A DNA stretch of 17,583 nucleotides, taken from an uncultured Chloroflexota bacterium (GTDB lineage Bacteria; Chloroflexota; Chloroflexia; Chloroflexales; Roseiflexaceae). The position numbers and the translations under genes were made by a program. Of this stretch, positions 1 through 7,404 are shown one piece after another; within the stretch, counting starts at the first letter, position 1; every line of letters starts with the position of its first letter. The stretch is from the NCBI GenBank assembly GCA_937876225.1, contig CALFIC010000090.1, forward strand, positions 1-17,583, in the 5' to 3' direction. Below the pieces are notes generated by a model. The model saw only the letters and a list, made by a program, of their open reading frames with translations. It searched no databases and was not told where the DNA came from.

Positions 1-719
1 CCCATACATGCATTCGGCACCCAAAGGCATCACGCGACATGACATGGTATCGCAGAGGTGACACCAGCGGCTCTTCAGCGACTGGGTCGATGTCACTAAG
101 CCACCTGCTCCCTATAAGCGTCAGGTCGGGGCGCTCGTGCTCGAGCAATTCAAGCAGGGCCAATGGCACCCTGCACCGGGAGATCATCGTCGCCCATCAC
201 CCAGAAGAAGTCGCCGTCGACCGCCGAGGCGCATGCGCGGAAATTCGCGTCCATGCCGAGATTGGTCGCCTGCGTCACAACGCGCACGCGCGGAAAGTTG
301 CCGGCAAAGTTGGCAATCAATTCAGCCGTACCGTCCGTGGATGCGTTGTCTGCGATGACCAGACTCACGCGGTCTTCCAGGCCCGACAACTCGTTGCGCA
401 GCGCCTCGCGCCCGGCCGCGTCCAGCGCGGCCATGAGCGGCCGCAGCTGCTGCGAGGCGGTGTGTCGCGCCGGCCCGCTTAGCCCAGCCTTCAGCGCCTC
501 CAGCTTGCCATACACCCCCGTCAGCGCCGCCAGCACCTTCTCCTTGACGCCCAACGCCAGCCCGGTGAACTGGGTGGCGAAGACGATGGCGTCGTTGGCG
601 GAGAGGAGGCTGACGGTCAGCGTGGCAGTGCCGGTCTGCACGCGCAGGACGCAGCTCACGGGCGGCTGCGCGGGCGGGGAGGGGGGCGCACGCCGCGCGG
701 CGCCCCCGCGCCCCCCCAT
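1..719 (-). pseudogene. Family 2 glycosyltransferase fragment, frameshifted, partial at window edge
   Basis: On the minus strand one frame (719 to 150) ends in a GT2 nucleotide-sugar-binding region: VIADNASTDGT near residues 121-131, then NLGMDANF and WVMGDDDLP near residue 180 (the DDD is the metal/nucleotide-binding motif). This resembles abequosyltransferase-like enzymes that transfer sugars to cell-surface glycans. The frame stops at 150-152, but the next frame continues the family pattern to the window edge without a stop (LLELLEHERPDLTLIGSRW...). Dropping one G from the GGG run near 171-177 would rejoin them, so this is a one-base frameshift or a sequencing error. Upstream of the GT2 match the usual 30-residue N-terminus with an IPTYNR-type strand is missing; an Ala/Leu-rich stretch of about 110 residues stands there instead. 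No ribosome binding site precedes the ATG at 719. The segment is much richer in G+C than the rest of the window. The GT2 assignment of the C-terminal part is firm; intactness is not. Confidence 0.6.
681..716. repeat. G/C-only inverted repeat at compositional boundary
   Basis: GGGGGGCGC (681-689) pairs perfectly with GCGCCCCCC (708-716), and the spacer contains the self-complementary 12-mer CGCCGCGCGGCG (691-702). The structure sits at the junction between the G+C-rich glycosyltransferase fragment and the AT-richer transposase. It may be part of a mobile-element end or an assembly breakpoint; it lacks a T-tract, so I do not call it a terminator. Confidence 0.5.
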
Positions 720-725
720 CCGTAT

Positions 726-765
726 GGGCGAATAATAGGGCGAATTTATTCGCCCGTATTCGCCC
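726..765. repeat. Nested REP-like palindrome at the transposase 3' end
   Basis: Four copies of the same word are arranged as two nested inverted pairs. The outer arms are GGGCGAATA (726-734) and TATTCGCCC (757-765). The inner arms are GGGCGAAT (738-745) and ATTCGCCC (748-755) with a 2-base centre. The stop codon of the adjacent RAYT-like transposase (746-748) lies in the central loop, so the last residues of the protein (GANTGE) are encoded by the palindrome. RAYT enzymes act on REP palindromes of this kind, so this is the likely substrate site. Confidence 0.75.
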
Positions 766-1234
766 CATCACGCCAACGAATCGGATTCAAACGAATATAT
801 TCTTTGACGGCATGCAATCCTGCCTCATCGCGAATGATGCGATCATAATAATTTCGGTGCCAAATTTTGCCATACTGTGCCTGCGTCTGCATGGTAACCC
901 CAATCTTGAGACACCGAATCACCGACCCAATACTCTTCGCTGTGCCACCCCGAATCGGATGTGACGGCACCACCGATGAAATCTCGATAATCCCATGGAT
1001 ATGATCGGGCATTACTACGATGTCATGCACCCGTACCGGTGGACAATGCATCGGGATATCGTGCCAACACCGCATAATCGCCATACCTACCGGCGATAAC
1101 TGCACCTCGCCATCGTAAATACTACTCAGAATCTTTCTTCTTTGGTGCGTCACAATCGTGACAAAATAAAATCCCGGCGCATGATAATCGTGTGCCTGAT
1201 GACGAATTGATTGCCGACCACGCTTTTTCACCAT
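746..1234 (-). CDS. REP-associated tyrosine transposase (RAYT, IS200/Y1 family)
   Basis: This 162-residue protein belongs to the Y1 HUH transposase superfamily, which cuts and joins single-stranded DNA at palindromes through a tyrosine-DNA link. The start YDYxxPGxYFVTIVT-like segment (residues 16-29), the HUH metal motif MPDHIHGIIE (His78 and His80) and the candidate catalytic tyrosine in HRNYYDRIIRD (Tyr129/130) are all present, as is the SIGSVIRCLK segment typical of RAYTs. The ATG at 1234 is chosen because AAGGAG lies 8 bases upstream in GAGAAGGAGCC; the upstream in-frame start at 1288 has no such site. It stands alone, divergent from htpG, and ends inside a nested palindrome at 726-765. 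No second transposase or IS end is visible. It seems intact. RAYTs are usually single-copy, domesticated genes rather than active insertion sequences. Confidence 0.87.
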   Translation of the reverse strand: MVKKRGRQSIRHQAHDYHAPGFYFVTIVTHQRRKILSSIYDGEVQLSPVGMAIMRCWHDIPMHCPPVRVHDIVVMPDHIHGIIEISSVVPSHPIRGGTAKSIGSVIRCLKIGVTMQTQAQYGKIWHRNYYDRIIRDEAGLHAVKEYIRLNPIRWRDGANTGE

Positions 1235-1313
1235 ATTACGGCTCCTTCTCCAAAAAACGCTCTCTATACATACCGTTTTTTCGCTCAAAAAGGTACGGTC
1301 AACGCACCCAGAT

Positions 1314-1330
1314 GATTTTTAACAAAAATC
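1314..1330. repeat. Short hairpin in the htpG upstream region
   Basis: GATTTTT (1314-1320) and AAAAATC (1324-1330) form a 7-bp inverted repeat with loop AAC, 66 bases upstream of the htpG start. I see no CIRCE (HrcA) inverted repeat and no clear heat-shock sigma promoter in this gap, so its role is unknown. Confidence 0.3.
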
Positions 1331-1396
1331 TTGTACTATGCAGGCTCAAAATTCGGTACTATACAAAGTGAAAATAAATTTTTGCAGGAGGATTGT

Positions 1397-3226
1397 GTGA
1401 CCAACGAACAAGCCGTACCGTTTCGCGCGGAGATGCGTCAACTGCTCAATATTTTGACGCACTCACTCTATTCCGACCGCGAAATCTTTCTCCGTGAACT
1501 CATCTCAAACGCTGCCGACGCCATTAACCGCGTGCGCTTCATCCAACTCACCAACCCTAATATTGTCGATGCCGATGTCGAACCGCAAATCACCATTAGC
1601 GTCGATACCGATGCCAACACCATCACCATTAGTGATAACGGCTCGGGGATGACCCGTGAGGAACTCGCCGAAAACCTCGGCACCATTGCCAAATCGGGCA
1701 CCAAAGCGATGCTCGAAAACCTCGACGCCGGCCAACGCAGTGCCCTCGTCGGCCAATTCGGCGTCGGGTTTTATTCGGCATTCGTCGTCGCCGACCAAGT
1801 CACCGTCGTGTCACGCTCGTATCAACCCGAGGCCGAAGCCGCCGAATGGTGGTGCGATGGCAACGATACCTTTGTCATTCGCCCCTCAGACCGCACCGCC
1901 CGCGGCACCACCATTACCTTGCACCTCAAAGCAGATGCCAGCGAATTTGCCTCGGAATGGCGCATCAAACAAATCATCCGTAAACATTCACGCTATATCC
2001 CCGTACCGATTTTGATGGGGGAAGAAACCGTCAACGATACCCAAGCCTTGTGGCGCATAGCGCCCCGTACCGTCGACCCCAGCCGCTATTCCGATTTTTA
2101 TCAGCAGCTGACCTACGAAATGACCGATCCCCTGTTGACCGTGCACCTCTCGACTGATGCCCCTATCGACCTGCACGCCTTGTTGTTTGTGCCGGCCACC
2201 CGCGAACGGGGCATGATTGAACGCCGCGTCGAAGGTAACATCGCCCTCTATTCACGACGCGTGCTCATCCAAGCCGAAACCAAAGAAATGCTCCCGCAAT
2301 GGTTGCGCTTCATGGAAGGGGTCGTCGATAGCGAAGACCTGCCCCTCAATGTGTCGCGTGAAATGGTGCAAGGCTCGCAAACTGCCGCCCGCATCAAAAA
2401 AACCCTCACCAGCCGCGTCATCAAAGAGCTCAACGATTTGGGCAATAATGACCCCGAAAAGTTCGCCACCTTCTGGAAGGAATTCGGCATTTTCTTCAAA
2501 GAAGGGGTGGCCGTCGACCCCAGCGCCCAAACCGAAATCGTGCCCCTGCTCCGCTTCCATAGCTCGACCCAAGATTCCCTCACCACCTTGGCCGAATACG
2601 TCAGCCGCATGGTGCCCGATCAAGACGAAATCTACTACCTCATCGCCAACGACGTCACCAGCGCCAAACAAAGCCCGCATCTCGACGCCGTCCAGAGCCG
2701 AGGCATCGAAGCGCTGTTGCTCAGCGACATGGTTGATCCGTTTATGCTACAGAACATGCGCGACTTCGACGGCAAAAAATTCCACAACCTCGATGACCCC
2801 GAACTCACGTTGCCCGGGAGCGACACCCAGGTCGAATCACAAATCGACGACAACCAACTAATGGCCATCGTCACTGGCTTCAAAGAGACCCTCGGCGAAC
2901 AAATCGATGGTGTCCAAGCCTCGACCGTGCTCAAAAACCATCCCGTGCGCCTTGTCGCCACCAACAGCAACAGCGACCAAGAGCGCATGCGGCGCTTGAT
3001 TGAGCGCGATACCAGCGCTCCCAAGCGTAAACTCGAAGTCAATCGCGCCCACCCCCTTATCGTGGGGCTGGCCCAACGCCTCCAAGCCAATCCCAGCGAC
3101 GTCGTCGCACAGGCCATCATCGCCCAGCTCTACGACAGCGCCTTGATGCTCGACGGTACCCCCAGCGACCCCGCCGCCATGGTCAAACGCCTCGAAGCCA
3201 TCATGTTGGCAGCAGTGAAAAACTAA
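1397..3226 (+). CDS. htpG: Molecular chaperone HtpG (bacterial Hsp90)
   Basis: This 609-residue, ATP-dependent homodimeric cytosolic chaperone is close to the usual length (~620). The N-terminal GHKL ATPase domain shows FLRELISNAADAINRVRF (Glu34 and Asn38, general base and Mg-binding Asn), SDNGSGM at 79-85 (Asp80 contacts adenine), GTIAKSGT at 95-102 and the lid motif GQFGVGFYSAF at 119-129. The middle domain contains the conserved LPLNVSREMVQ segment, and the C-terminal third is the dimerisation region. I use the GTG at 1397 because AGGAGG (1386-1391) lies 5 bases upstream and the next residues (TNEQAVPFRAEMRQLL) match the family N-terminus; an in-frame ATG at 1331 would add 22 unrelated residues. 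The gene is monocistronic and ends at a strong terminator. The family usually has Ser in SNASDA; here it is Ala (SNAADA). No co-chaperone gene is adjacent. Confidence 0.97.
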   Translation: MTNEQAVPFRAEMRQLLNILTHSLYSDREIFLRELISNAADAINRVRFIQLTNPNIVDADVEPQITISVDTDANTITISDNGSGMTREELAENLGTIAKSGTKAMLENLDAGQRSALVGQFGVGFYSAFVVADQVTVVSRSYQPEAEAAEWWCDGNDTFVIRPSDRTARGTTITLHLKADASEFASEWRIKQIIRKHSRYIPVPILMGEETVNDTQALWRIAPRTVDPSRYSDFYQQLTYEMTDPLLTVHLSTDAPIDLHALLFVPATRERGMIERRVEGNIALYSRRVLIQAETKEMLPQWLRFMEGVVDSEDLPLNVSREMVQGSQTAARIKKTLTSRVIKELNDLGNNDPEKFATFWKEFGIFFKEGVAVDPSAQTEIVPLLRFHSSTQDSLTTLAEYVSRMVPDQDEIYYLIANDVTSAKQSPHLDAVQSRGIEALLLSDMVDPFMLQNMRDFDGKKFHNLDDPELTLPGSDTQVESQIDDNQLMAIVTGFKETLGEQIDGVQASTVLKNHPVRLVATNSNSDQERMRRLIERDTSAPKRKLEVNRAHPLIVGLAQRLQANPSDVVAQAIIAQLYDSALMLDGTPSDPAAMVKRLEAIMLAAVKN

Positions 3227-3238
3227 TTCAGGATAGAA

Positions 3239-3277
3239 AAAACCGGCTCGTGCGTTATTCACGCACGAGCCGGTTTT
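3239..3277. terminator. Bidirectional intrinsic terminator between htpG and the pst cluster
   Basis: A 17-bp perfect stem (3239-3255 with 3261-3277, core CCGGCTCGTGCGT) closes on the 5-base loop TATTC. It is flanked by A residues on the left and T residues on the right, so it gives an RNA hairpin with a U-tract in both directions. It lies 12 bases after the htpG stop and 27 bases after the last pst gene, and so ends both convergent units. Confidence 0.93.
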
Positions 3278-3304
3278 ATTGTTACTGAACGCTTATTCCT
3301 ACGC

Positions 3305-4168
3305 TTAGCCGAATTGGCCGCTGATATAATCTTCGGTGCGTTGATCACTAGGAGCCGTAAACATTTTATCGGTTTGGTCGAATTCAATCAATTCACCGGC
3401 GCGGGTGGCACGATTCATCAACATAAACGCCGTCATGTCTGATACACGGGCGGCCTGTTGCATGTTGTGAGTCACAATCACAATCGTGAATTGGTCACGC
3501 AAACCGTCGATGAGGTCTTCGATTTTGAGCGAGGCAATCGGGTCGAGCGCCGAACAAGGCTCGTCCATCAAAATCACTTCGGGGTCCGAGGCAATCGCCC
3601 GTGCAATACACAAGCGCTGTTGCTGGCCGCCCGACAAAGCGGTACCGAGGCTCTTGAACAAGCGATCTTTGACTTCATCCCACAAGGCAGCCCGTTTAAG
3701 TGACTCTTCAACCTTTTGGGCGATGAGTTTTTTGTCACGCATACCGTTGACCCGTAAGCCATAGGCCACGTTATCAAAAATCGTCAACTGGAACGGATTG
3801 GGACGTTGAAAGACCATCCCTACCCGCCGACGCAACAACACCGAGTCGACCGCTGGATCATAGACATTGACGCCGTCGAAACGCATTTCGCCTTCGGCAT
3901 GGGCGCCGATGGTGGCGTCGTGCATGCGATTGATGGCCCGTAACAACGTCGATTTGCCACACCCCGATGGACCAATGATGGCAGTGACGTGGTTGGCTGG
4001 GATATCCATCGAGACGGTATTGATGGCTTTAAAATTGCCATAAAAAAAACTAAAGTTACGCACTTCGATTTTGGCGTTCACACTGTCAGTGGCAGGACGC
4101 GTACGCGTCCGGGCACCAACGAGATCGGCAAAACCAATTGAGCGACTGAGTGTCATTGCACTACGCAT
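3305..4168 (-). CDS. pstB: Phosphate ABC transporter ATPase PstB (second copy)
   Basis: This 287-residue cytoplasmic ATPase powers phosphate import. It has Walker A GPSGCGKST (66-74), the Q-loop in the canonical PstB form MVFQRPNPF (around 119-127), signature LSGGQQQR (178-185), Walker B VILMDEP (198-204), D-loop SALDP and switch His234 in VTHNMQQAARVSD. An extra ~35 residues precede the usual start of the fold (KIEVRNFSFFYG). The ATG at 4168 is preferred because AAGGTG lies 6 bases upstream; a GTG (4177) and an ATG (4174) in the same frame are alternatives adding 2-3 residues, and the ATG at 4153 would shorten the extension. It follows the first pstB by about 11 bases and is the last gene before the terminator at 3239-3277. 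Tandem pstB genes occur in several bacteria; the copies presumably pair with the same PstCA permease, as homo- or heterodimers (inference). Confidence 0.94.
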   Translation of the reverse strand: MRSAMTLSRSIGFADLVGARTRTRPATDSVNAKIEVRNFSFFYGNFKAINTVSMDIPANHVTAIIGPSGCGKSTLLRAINRMHDATIGAHAEGEMRFDGVNVYDPAVDSVLLRRRVGMVFQRPNPFQLTIFDNVAYGLRVNGMRDKKLIAQKVEESLKRAALWDEVKDRLFKSLGTALSGGQQQRLCIARAIASDPEVILMDEPCSALDPIASLKIEDLIDGLRDQFTIVIVTHNMQQAARVSDMTAFMLMNRATRAGELIEFDQTDKMFTAPSDQRTEDYISGQFG

Positions 4169-4179
4169 CGTCATCACCT

Positions 4180-4959
4180 TTACCCTACACGGCCACTAAT
4201 ATAGGACTCGGTACGTGGGTCACTTGGATTGGTAAACACATTTGAGGTACTTGATTTTTCAACCAATTCACCAATTGGGTTGCCACTCGTTGTATCCACC
4301 ATAAATACCGCTGTTTGATCCGAGATCCGGGCTGCTTGTTGCATACTATGCGTTACAATCACAATTGTCAATGTGGTTTTGAGCTGTACCAACAATTCTT
4401 CGATATTGGCAGTCGCAATTGGGTCAAGCGCCGAACAGGGCTCGTCGAGCAACAGCACATCAGGCTTAATTGCCAACGCCCTGGCAATTGCGAGGCGCTG
4501 CTGTTGTCCACCAGACAACGCCGTACCTGGTTTACTCAACACATCCTTGACTTCGTCCCATAATACCGCAGATCGCAAGGCTTCTTCGACAGATTGGTCG
4601 AGTTCGGCTTTGTGCGTCATTCCATTTATACGCAAGCCAGCGGCCACATTTTCATAAATATTACGGGTACGGAATGCCACCGGTTGCTGAAACACCATGC
4701 CAACTTTGCGGCGAATCAAGGTGGCGTCGACGTTTGAACCATAAACATCTTCGCCGTTGAGCAACACGGTGCCTTTGGCCGAAGCACCCAAAATCGTTTC
4801 GTGCATGCGGTTGAGGCAACGCAACACCGTCGATTTGCCACAACCCGAAGGTCCAATAATGGCAGTAATTTCTTGGGTGGCAATCTGCATATCGACGGCT
4901 TTCACCGCTTGGCGCGCCCCATAAAACGGCGCCAACTGAGAAATGGTCATGCTACTCAT
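4180..4959 (-). CDS. pstB: Phosphate ABC transporter ATPase PstB (first copy, variant Q-loop)
   Basis: This 259-residue ATPase has the family's usual length. It has Walker A GPSGCGKST (36-44), signature LSGGQQQR (148-155), Walker B VLLLDEP (168-174), D-loop SALDP and switch His204 in VTHSMQQAARISD. The ATG at 4959 overlaps the pstA stop as ATGA and has AGGAG about 8 bases upstream inside pstA, so the two are translationally coupled; a longer in-frame start at 5049 would run back into pstA and is rejected. The stretch after the Q-loop Gln91 reads QPVAFRTRNIYENV, where PstB proteins normally have PNPFP-type residues as in the neighbouring copy. That segment faces the permease coupling helices, so the two ATPases may differ in how they contact PstC/PstA (inference). 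The two copies are clearly paralogous but well diverged, so the duplication is not recent. Confidence 0.94.
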   Translation of the reverse strand: MSSMTISQLAPFYGARQAVKAVDMQIATQEITAIIGPSGCGKSTVLRCLNRMHETILGASAKGTVLLNGEDVYGSNVDATLIRRKVGMVFQQPVAFRTRNIYENVAAGLRINGMTHKAELDQSVEEALRSAVLWDEVKDVLSKPGTALSGGQQQRLAIARALAIKPDVLLLDEPCSALDPIATANIEELLVQLKTTLTIVIVTHSMQQAARISDQTAVFMVDTTSGNPIGELVEKSSTSNVFTNPSDPRTESYISGRVG

Positions 4960-5951
4960 CGGCTTGCTCCTGCGCGGCGGCGCGTCGCGACCCGCACCAA
5001 AATATTCATGACCAACACCAACATCATCAGCACAAAGGCAGCGCCCCACGCTAAAGTGTTCTCACCAGGATAGGGTGATTCGGTATAACGATAGGCGAGC
5101 AATGGCAGACTGGCCATCGGCGCAAACAGATTTGTGCTAATCACATTGCTGCCCAACACCGTCAAAATCAACGGAGCGGTCTCACCAGCACCGCGGGCAA
5201 ACGCCAGCATCACACCCGTCACAATACCAGGTAAAGCGGCCGGGATAATCACAGTAAATGTCGAATACCACGTCGGAGCACCGAGGCCACGAGCGGCTTC
5301 ACGCATTGATTCGGGGACTAGCTTCAACATTTCTTCGGTGGTACGTGTGACGATAGGAATCATCAAAATCATCAACGCCAAGCTACCCGCAATGGCCGAG
5401 AATTCGTGGCTACGAATCACCACCAAAATATAAATCACCACACCAGCGACGATCGATGGCGAGCCACTGAGCACATCACAACAAAAGCGCACAATCGTAG
5501 AATAGCGTTCATTGCGATATTCGCTCAGATAAATCCCTGCAAAAATCCCGATGGGCAACGCAAACAACAATCCCATGCCGGTAATAATCAAGGTGCCAAT
5601 AATCCCGTGCAATACGCCACCGACAGGTCCACCAGCGTATACATCAGCAGCAGCAGCACCATCTGCCGGGGTCGTCCCATCTGTTGACCCATCGGTGGGC
5701 ACGCCAATCCCTGCAAACGGGTCATTGGGGTCAAACGCCGGTGTCGAGCCATCAGCTGCTGCCTGAGCCATGTTGGGTGGCTGATAGACGTCCGTAAAAA
5801 ACTGCACACTCAATGCCGATGCGCCGAGTGTCAACACATAACCAATAATAGCAATCAATGGGATGACGGCACAACCAGTGGCAAATACGGTACTGCCACG
5901 CATCACTTGATCAACAAACTTGCGCCAACGATAATTTTTGGGGGTGTTCAC
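4956..5951 (-). CDS. pstA: Phosphate ABC transporter permease PstA
   Basis: This 331-residue inner-membrane permease subunit pairs with PstC to form the phosphate channel. An N-terminal membrane helix (about 20-45) is followed by further hydrophobic segments, the EAA loop REAARGLGAPTWYSTFTVIIP (about 217-237) that docks on PstB, and FARGAGETAPLILT typical of PstA. The GTG start at 5951 overlaps the pstC stop as GTGA and has AGGAGG 6 bases upstream, encoded within pstC; the upstream in-frame start at 5987 lies deep in pstC and is rejected. Unusually, the extracytoplasmic loop after the first helix carries about 50 low-complexity residues rich in Gly, Asp, Thr, Pro and Ala (residues ~57-110). 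PstA proteins are usually nearer 280-300 residues, so this is an insertion. Coupled translation on both sides shows pstC-pstA-pstB form one operon. Confidence 0.95.
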   Translation of the reverse strand: MNTPKNYRWRKFVDQVMRGSTVFATGCAVIPLIAIIGYVLTLGASALSVQFFTDVYQPPNMAQAAADGSTPAFDPNDPFAGIGVPTDGSTDGTTPADGAAAADVYAGGPVGGVLHGIIGTLIITGMGLLFALPIGIFAGIYLSEYRNERYSTIVRFCCDVLSGSPSIVAGVVIYILVVIRSHEFSAIAGSLALMILMIPIVTRTTEEMLKLVPESMREAARGLGAPTWYSTFTVIIPAALPGIVTGVMLAFARGAGETAPLILTVLGSNVISTNLFAPMASLPLLAYRYTESPYPGENTLAWGAAFVLMMLVLVMNILVRVATRRRAGASR

Positions 5952-6934
5952 GAGCGACCTCCTGCCATACCGCGGTCGACATACCAAATCATCAACCGGG
6001 CACCGAGATTCAATACCAACGTAATACCAAACAAGGCAAATGCCACAGTAATCAAGGCACTCTCGTGGAGCGTACTCACCGAATTCGTGAGTTCATTAGC
6101 CACCAACGAGGCTGCAGTCGTGGCAGGGGCAAACAGCGACGGGCTAATCCGTTGCGAATTCCCGATGAGTAGCGTCGCTGCCATCGTCTCGCCCAAAGCA
6201 CGCCCAAGTCCCAACATCACGGCACCAATGATACCCGCACGGGAGTAAGGGACAACTGCGAGCCAGATTGTTTCCCAGCGTGTTGCACCGATCGCAAGCA
6301 TGGCTTCTCGTTGCGTGTTGGGAACTAGGCGAAGCACATCACGAGTCAATGAAGCGATGGTGGGCAAAATCATAATCGACATCACAATCCCCGTGACCAT
6401 CACACCACGGCCAGTCGCCACTGGTCCCGCCAACCACGGAATGTAGTCACCAAATGTTTCGCTTACCGGTGTTGAAAAAACTTGATTGAAAAACGGCACA
6501 AATACGAATACCCCCCACACGCCATAAATGACGCTAGGGATAGCTGCGAGCAGTTCCACCAAAAACGATAGTGGCGTACTCAATTGCGGTGGACAAAGCT
6601 CAGCAAGGAAAATTCCAATCCCAAGCGCTAAGGGCGCTGCAATCACAATCGCCACTAGCGACGAGAGGAGCGTCCCACGCACTGCAGGCCATGCACCAAA
6701 GGTCGGTGCCGCAAGATCAGTGGCTACGGGATTCCAGACTTGCCCAAACAACACATCCCAACCAAAAGCGGCTCGCGCTTCGCCGGATGATACAAACATA
6801 ATCACGCCCATGGCGAGTACAAGCCCCACCACACAACTTGCAAGAACTACCGTGCCAATCCGGAATGGGACATCACCGTGACGGAACACGGATTTGCCGT
6901 TGCTCCATGATTCGGCGTGCTGTTGTTTCGCCAT
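5948..6934 (-). CDS. pstC: Phosphate ABC transporter permease PstC
   Basis: This 328-residue membrane subunit is the partner of PstA. It has a cytoplasmic N-terminus, then a helix (about 26-50), a periplasm-facing segment with WNPVATD (68-73) and FGAWP, typical of PstC, further helices, ELLAAIPSVIYGVWGVFVFVP (about 127-147) and the EAA loop REAMLAIGATRWETIWLAVVP (about 209-229), followed by GLGRALGETMA. The ATG at 6934 is chosen for GAGGAG 7 bases upstream; the GTG at 6949 contains part of that site and would be a poorer start. It is the first gene of the pstC-pstA-pstB-pstB unit, with a 410-bp AT-rich leader separating it from pstS1 and its terminator. pstA starts within its last codon (GTGA). 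Confidence 0.95.
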   Translation of the reverse strand: MAKQQHAESWSNGKSVFRHGDVPFRIGTVVLASCVVGLVLAMGVIMFVSSGEARAAFGWDVLFGQVWNPVATDLAAPTFGAWPAVRGTLLSSLVAIVIAAPLALGIGIFLAELCPPQLSTPLSFLVELLAAIPSVIYGVWGVFVFVPFFNQVFSTPVSETFGDYIPWLAGPVATGRGVMVTGIVMSIMILPTIASLTRDVLRLVPNTQREAMLAIGATRWETIWLAVVPYSRAGIIGAVMLGLGRALGETMAATLLIGNSQRISPSLFAPATTAASLVANELTNSVSTLHESALITVAFALFGITLVLNLGARLMIWYVDRGMAGGRS

Positions 6935-7345
6935 GAACTGACTCCTCACCTACATACCAAACGAACCATACAGGACTCATCCGCACAGCACAAAACAATG
7001 CGGTCTTTGTATCGATGTACCTGTCGTACCACGCAGCCAGTGCCACCATCAAATTAATTATTGTGTGTACTCTTTTATACCATAATCAGCAACGACTCTG
7101 GAACAAACACACACGTAACGTCATTTATTGAAATAACATTTGCCAACAATGCAATACGACTTTTTGTCTGCATTTAAAGTACCAATCGCATGTTATTCAT
7201 CGATATCTTTTTTATTAAGAAAAGATGAAATTCGGTTAGTCATCTATCAAAATTGCCATATTAATCATCACAATCTATTTTACTGGTGCATCTTTCTTGC
7301 GTACCCATTAAATCTTGACTGTAAATACACCGACCACACAAAATA
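6935..7345 (-). promoter_or_regulatory. Long AT-rich pstC upstream region, candidate -10
   Basis: This is a 411-base gap with no supported gene. On the minus strand a TATAAA box (7079-7074, in GGTATAAAAGA) about 140 bases before the pstC start is the best -10 candidate, but no good -35 lies 16-18 bases upstream. That would suit an activator-dependent promoter. A GATTAATAT word around 7257-7265, shared with the pstS1 promoter region, is the only hint of a Pho-type site and is weak. A 75-codon plus-strand frame here looks like chance. Confidence 0.3.
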
Positions 7346-7387
7346 CTCCACGGGGTGGGTAGTGTAAATACTACCCACCCCGTGGAG
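7346..7387 (-). terminator. Intrinsic terminator of pstS1
   Basis: An 18-bp perfect stem (7346-7363 with 7370-7387, core CCACGGGGTGGGTAGT) has a 6-base loop GTAAAT and lies 17 bases beyond the pstS1 stop. On the minus strand the stem is followed by GTATTTTGTG, a modest U-tract. It separates highly transcribed pstS1 from the permease genes and may allow partial read-through, as is common in pst operons. Confidence 0.85.
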
Positions 7388-7404
7388 ATTAGCGTGCTAA
7401 TTAG

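Noticed and set aside
163..735. 190-codon plus-strand open frame opposite the glycosyltransferase fragment
   Set aside because: Its translation is low-complexity Ser/Arg/Pro-rich; the minus strand in the same place shows real GT2 motifs, so this is an antisense shadow of G+C-rich coding DNA.
1331..1396. Longer N-terminus for HtpG from the ATG at 1331
   Set aside because: The 22 extra residues do not match the family, and AGGAGG is correctly spaced before the GTG at 1397.
7140..7367. 75-codon plus-strand open frame in the pstC upstream region
   Set aside because: No ribosome binding site, Cys/His/Tyr-rich composition typical of AT-rich noncoding DNA, and it runs into the pstS1 terminator stem.
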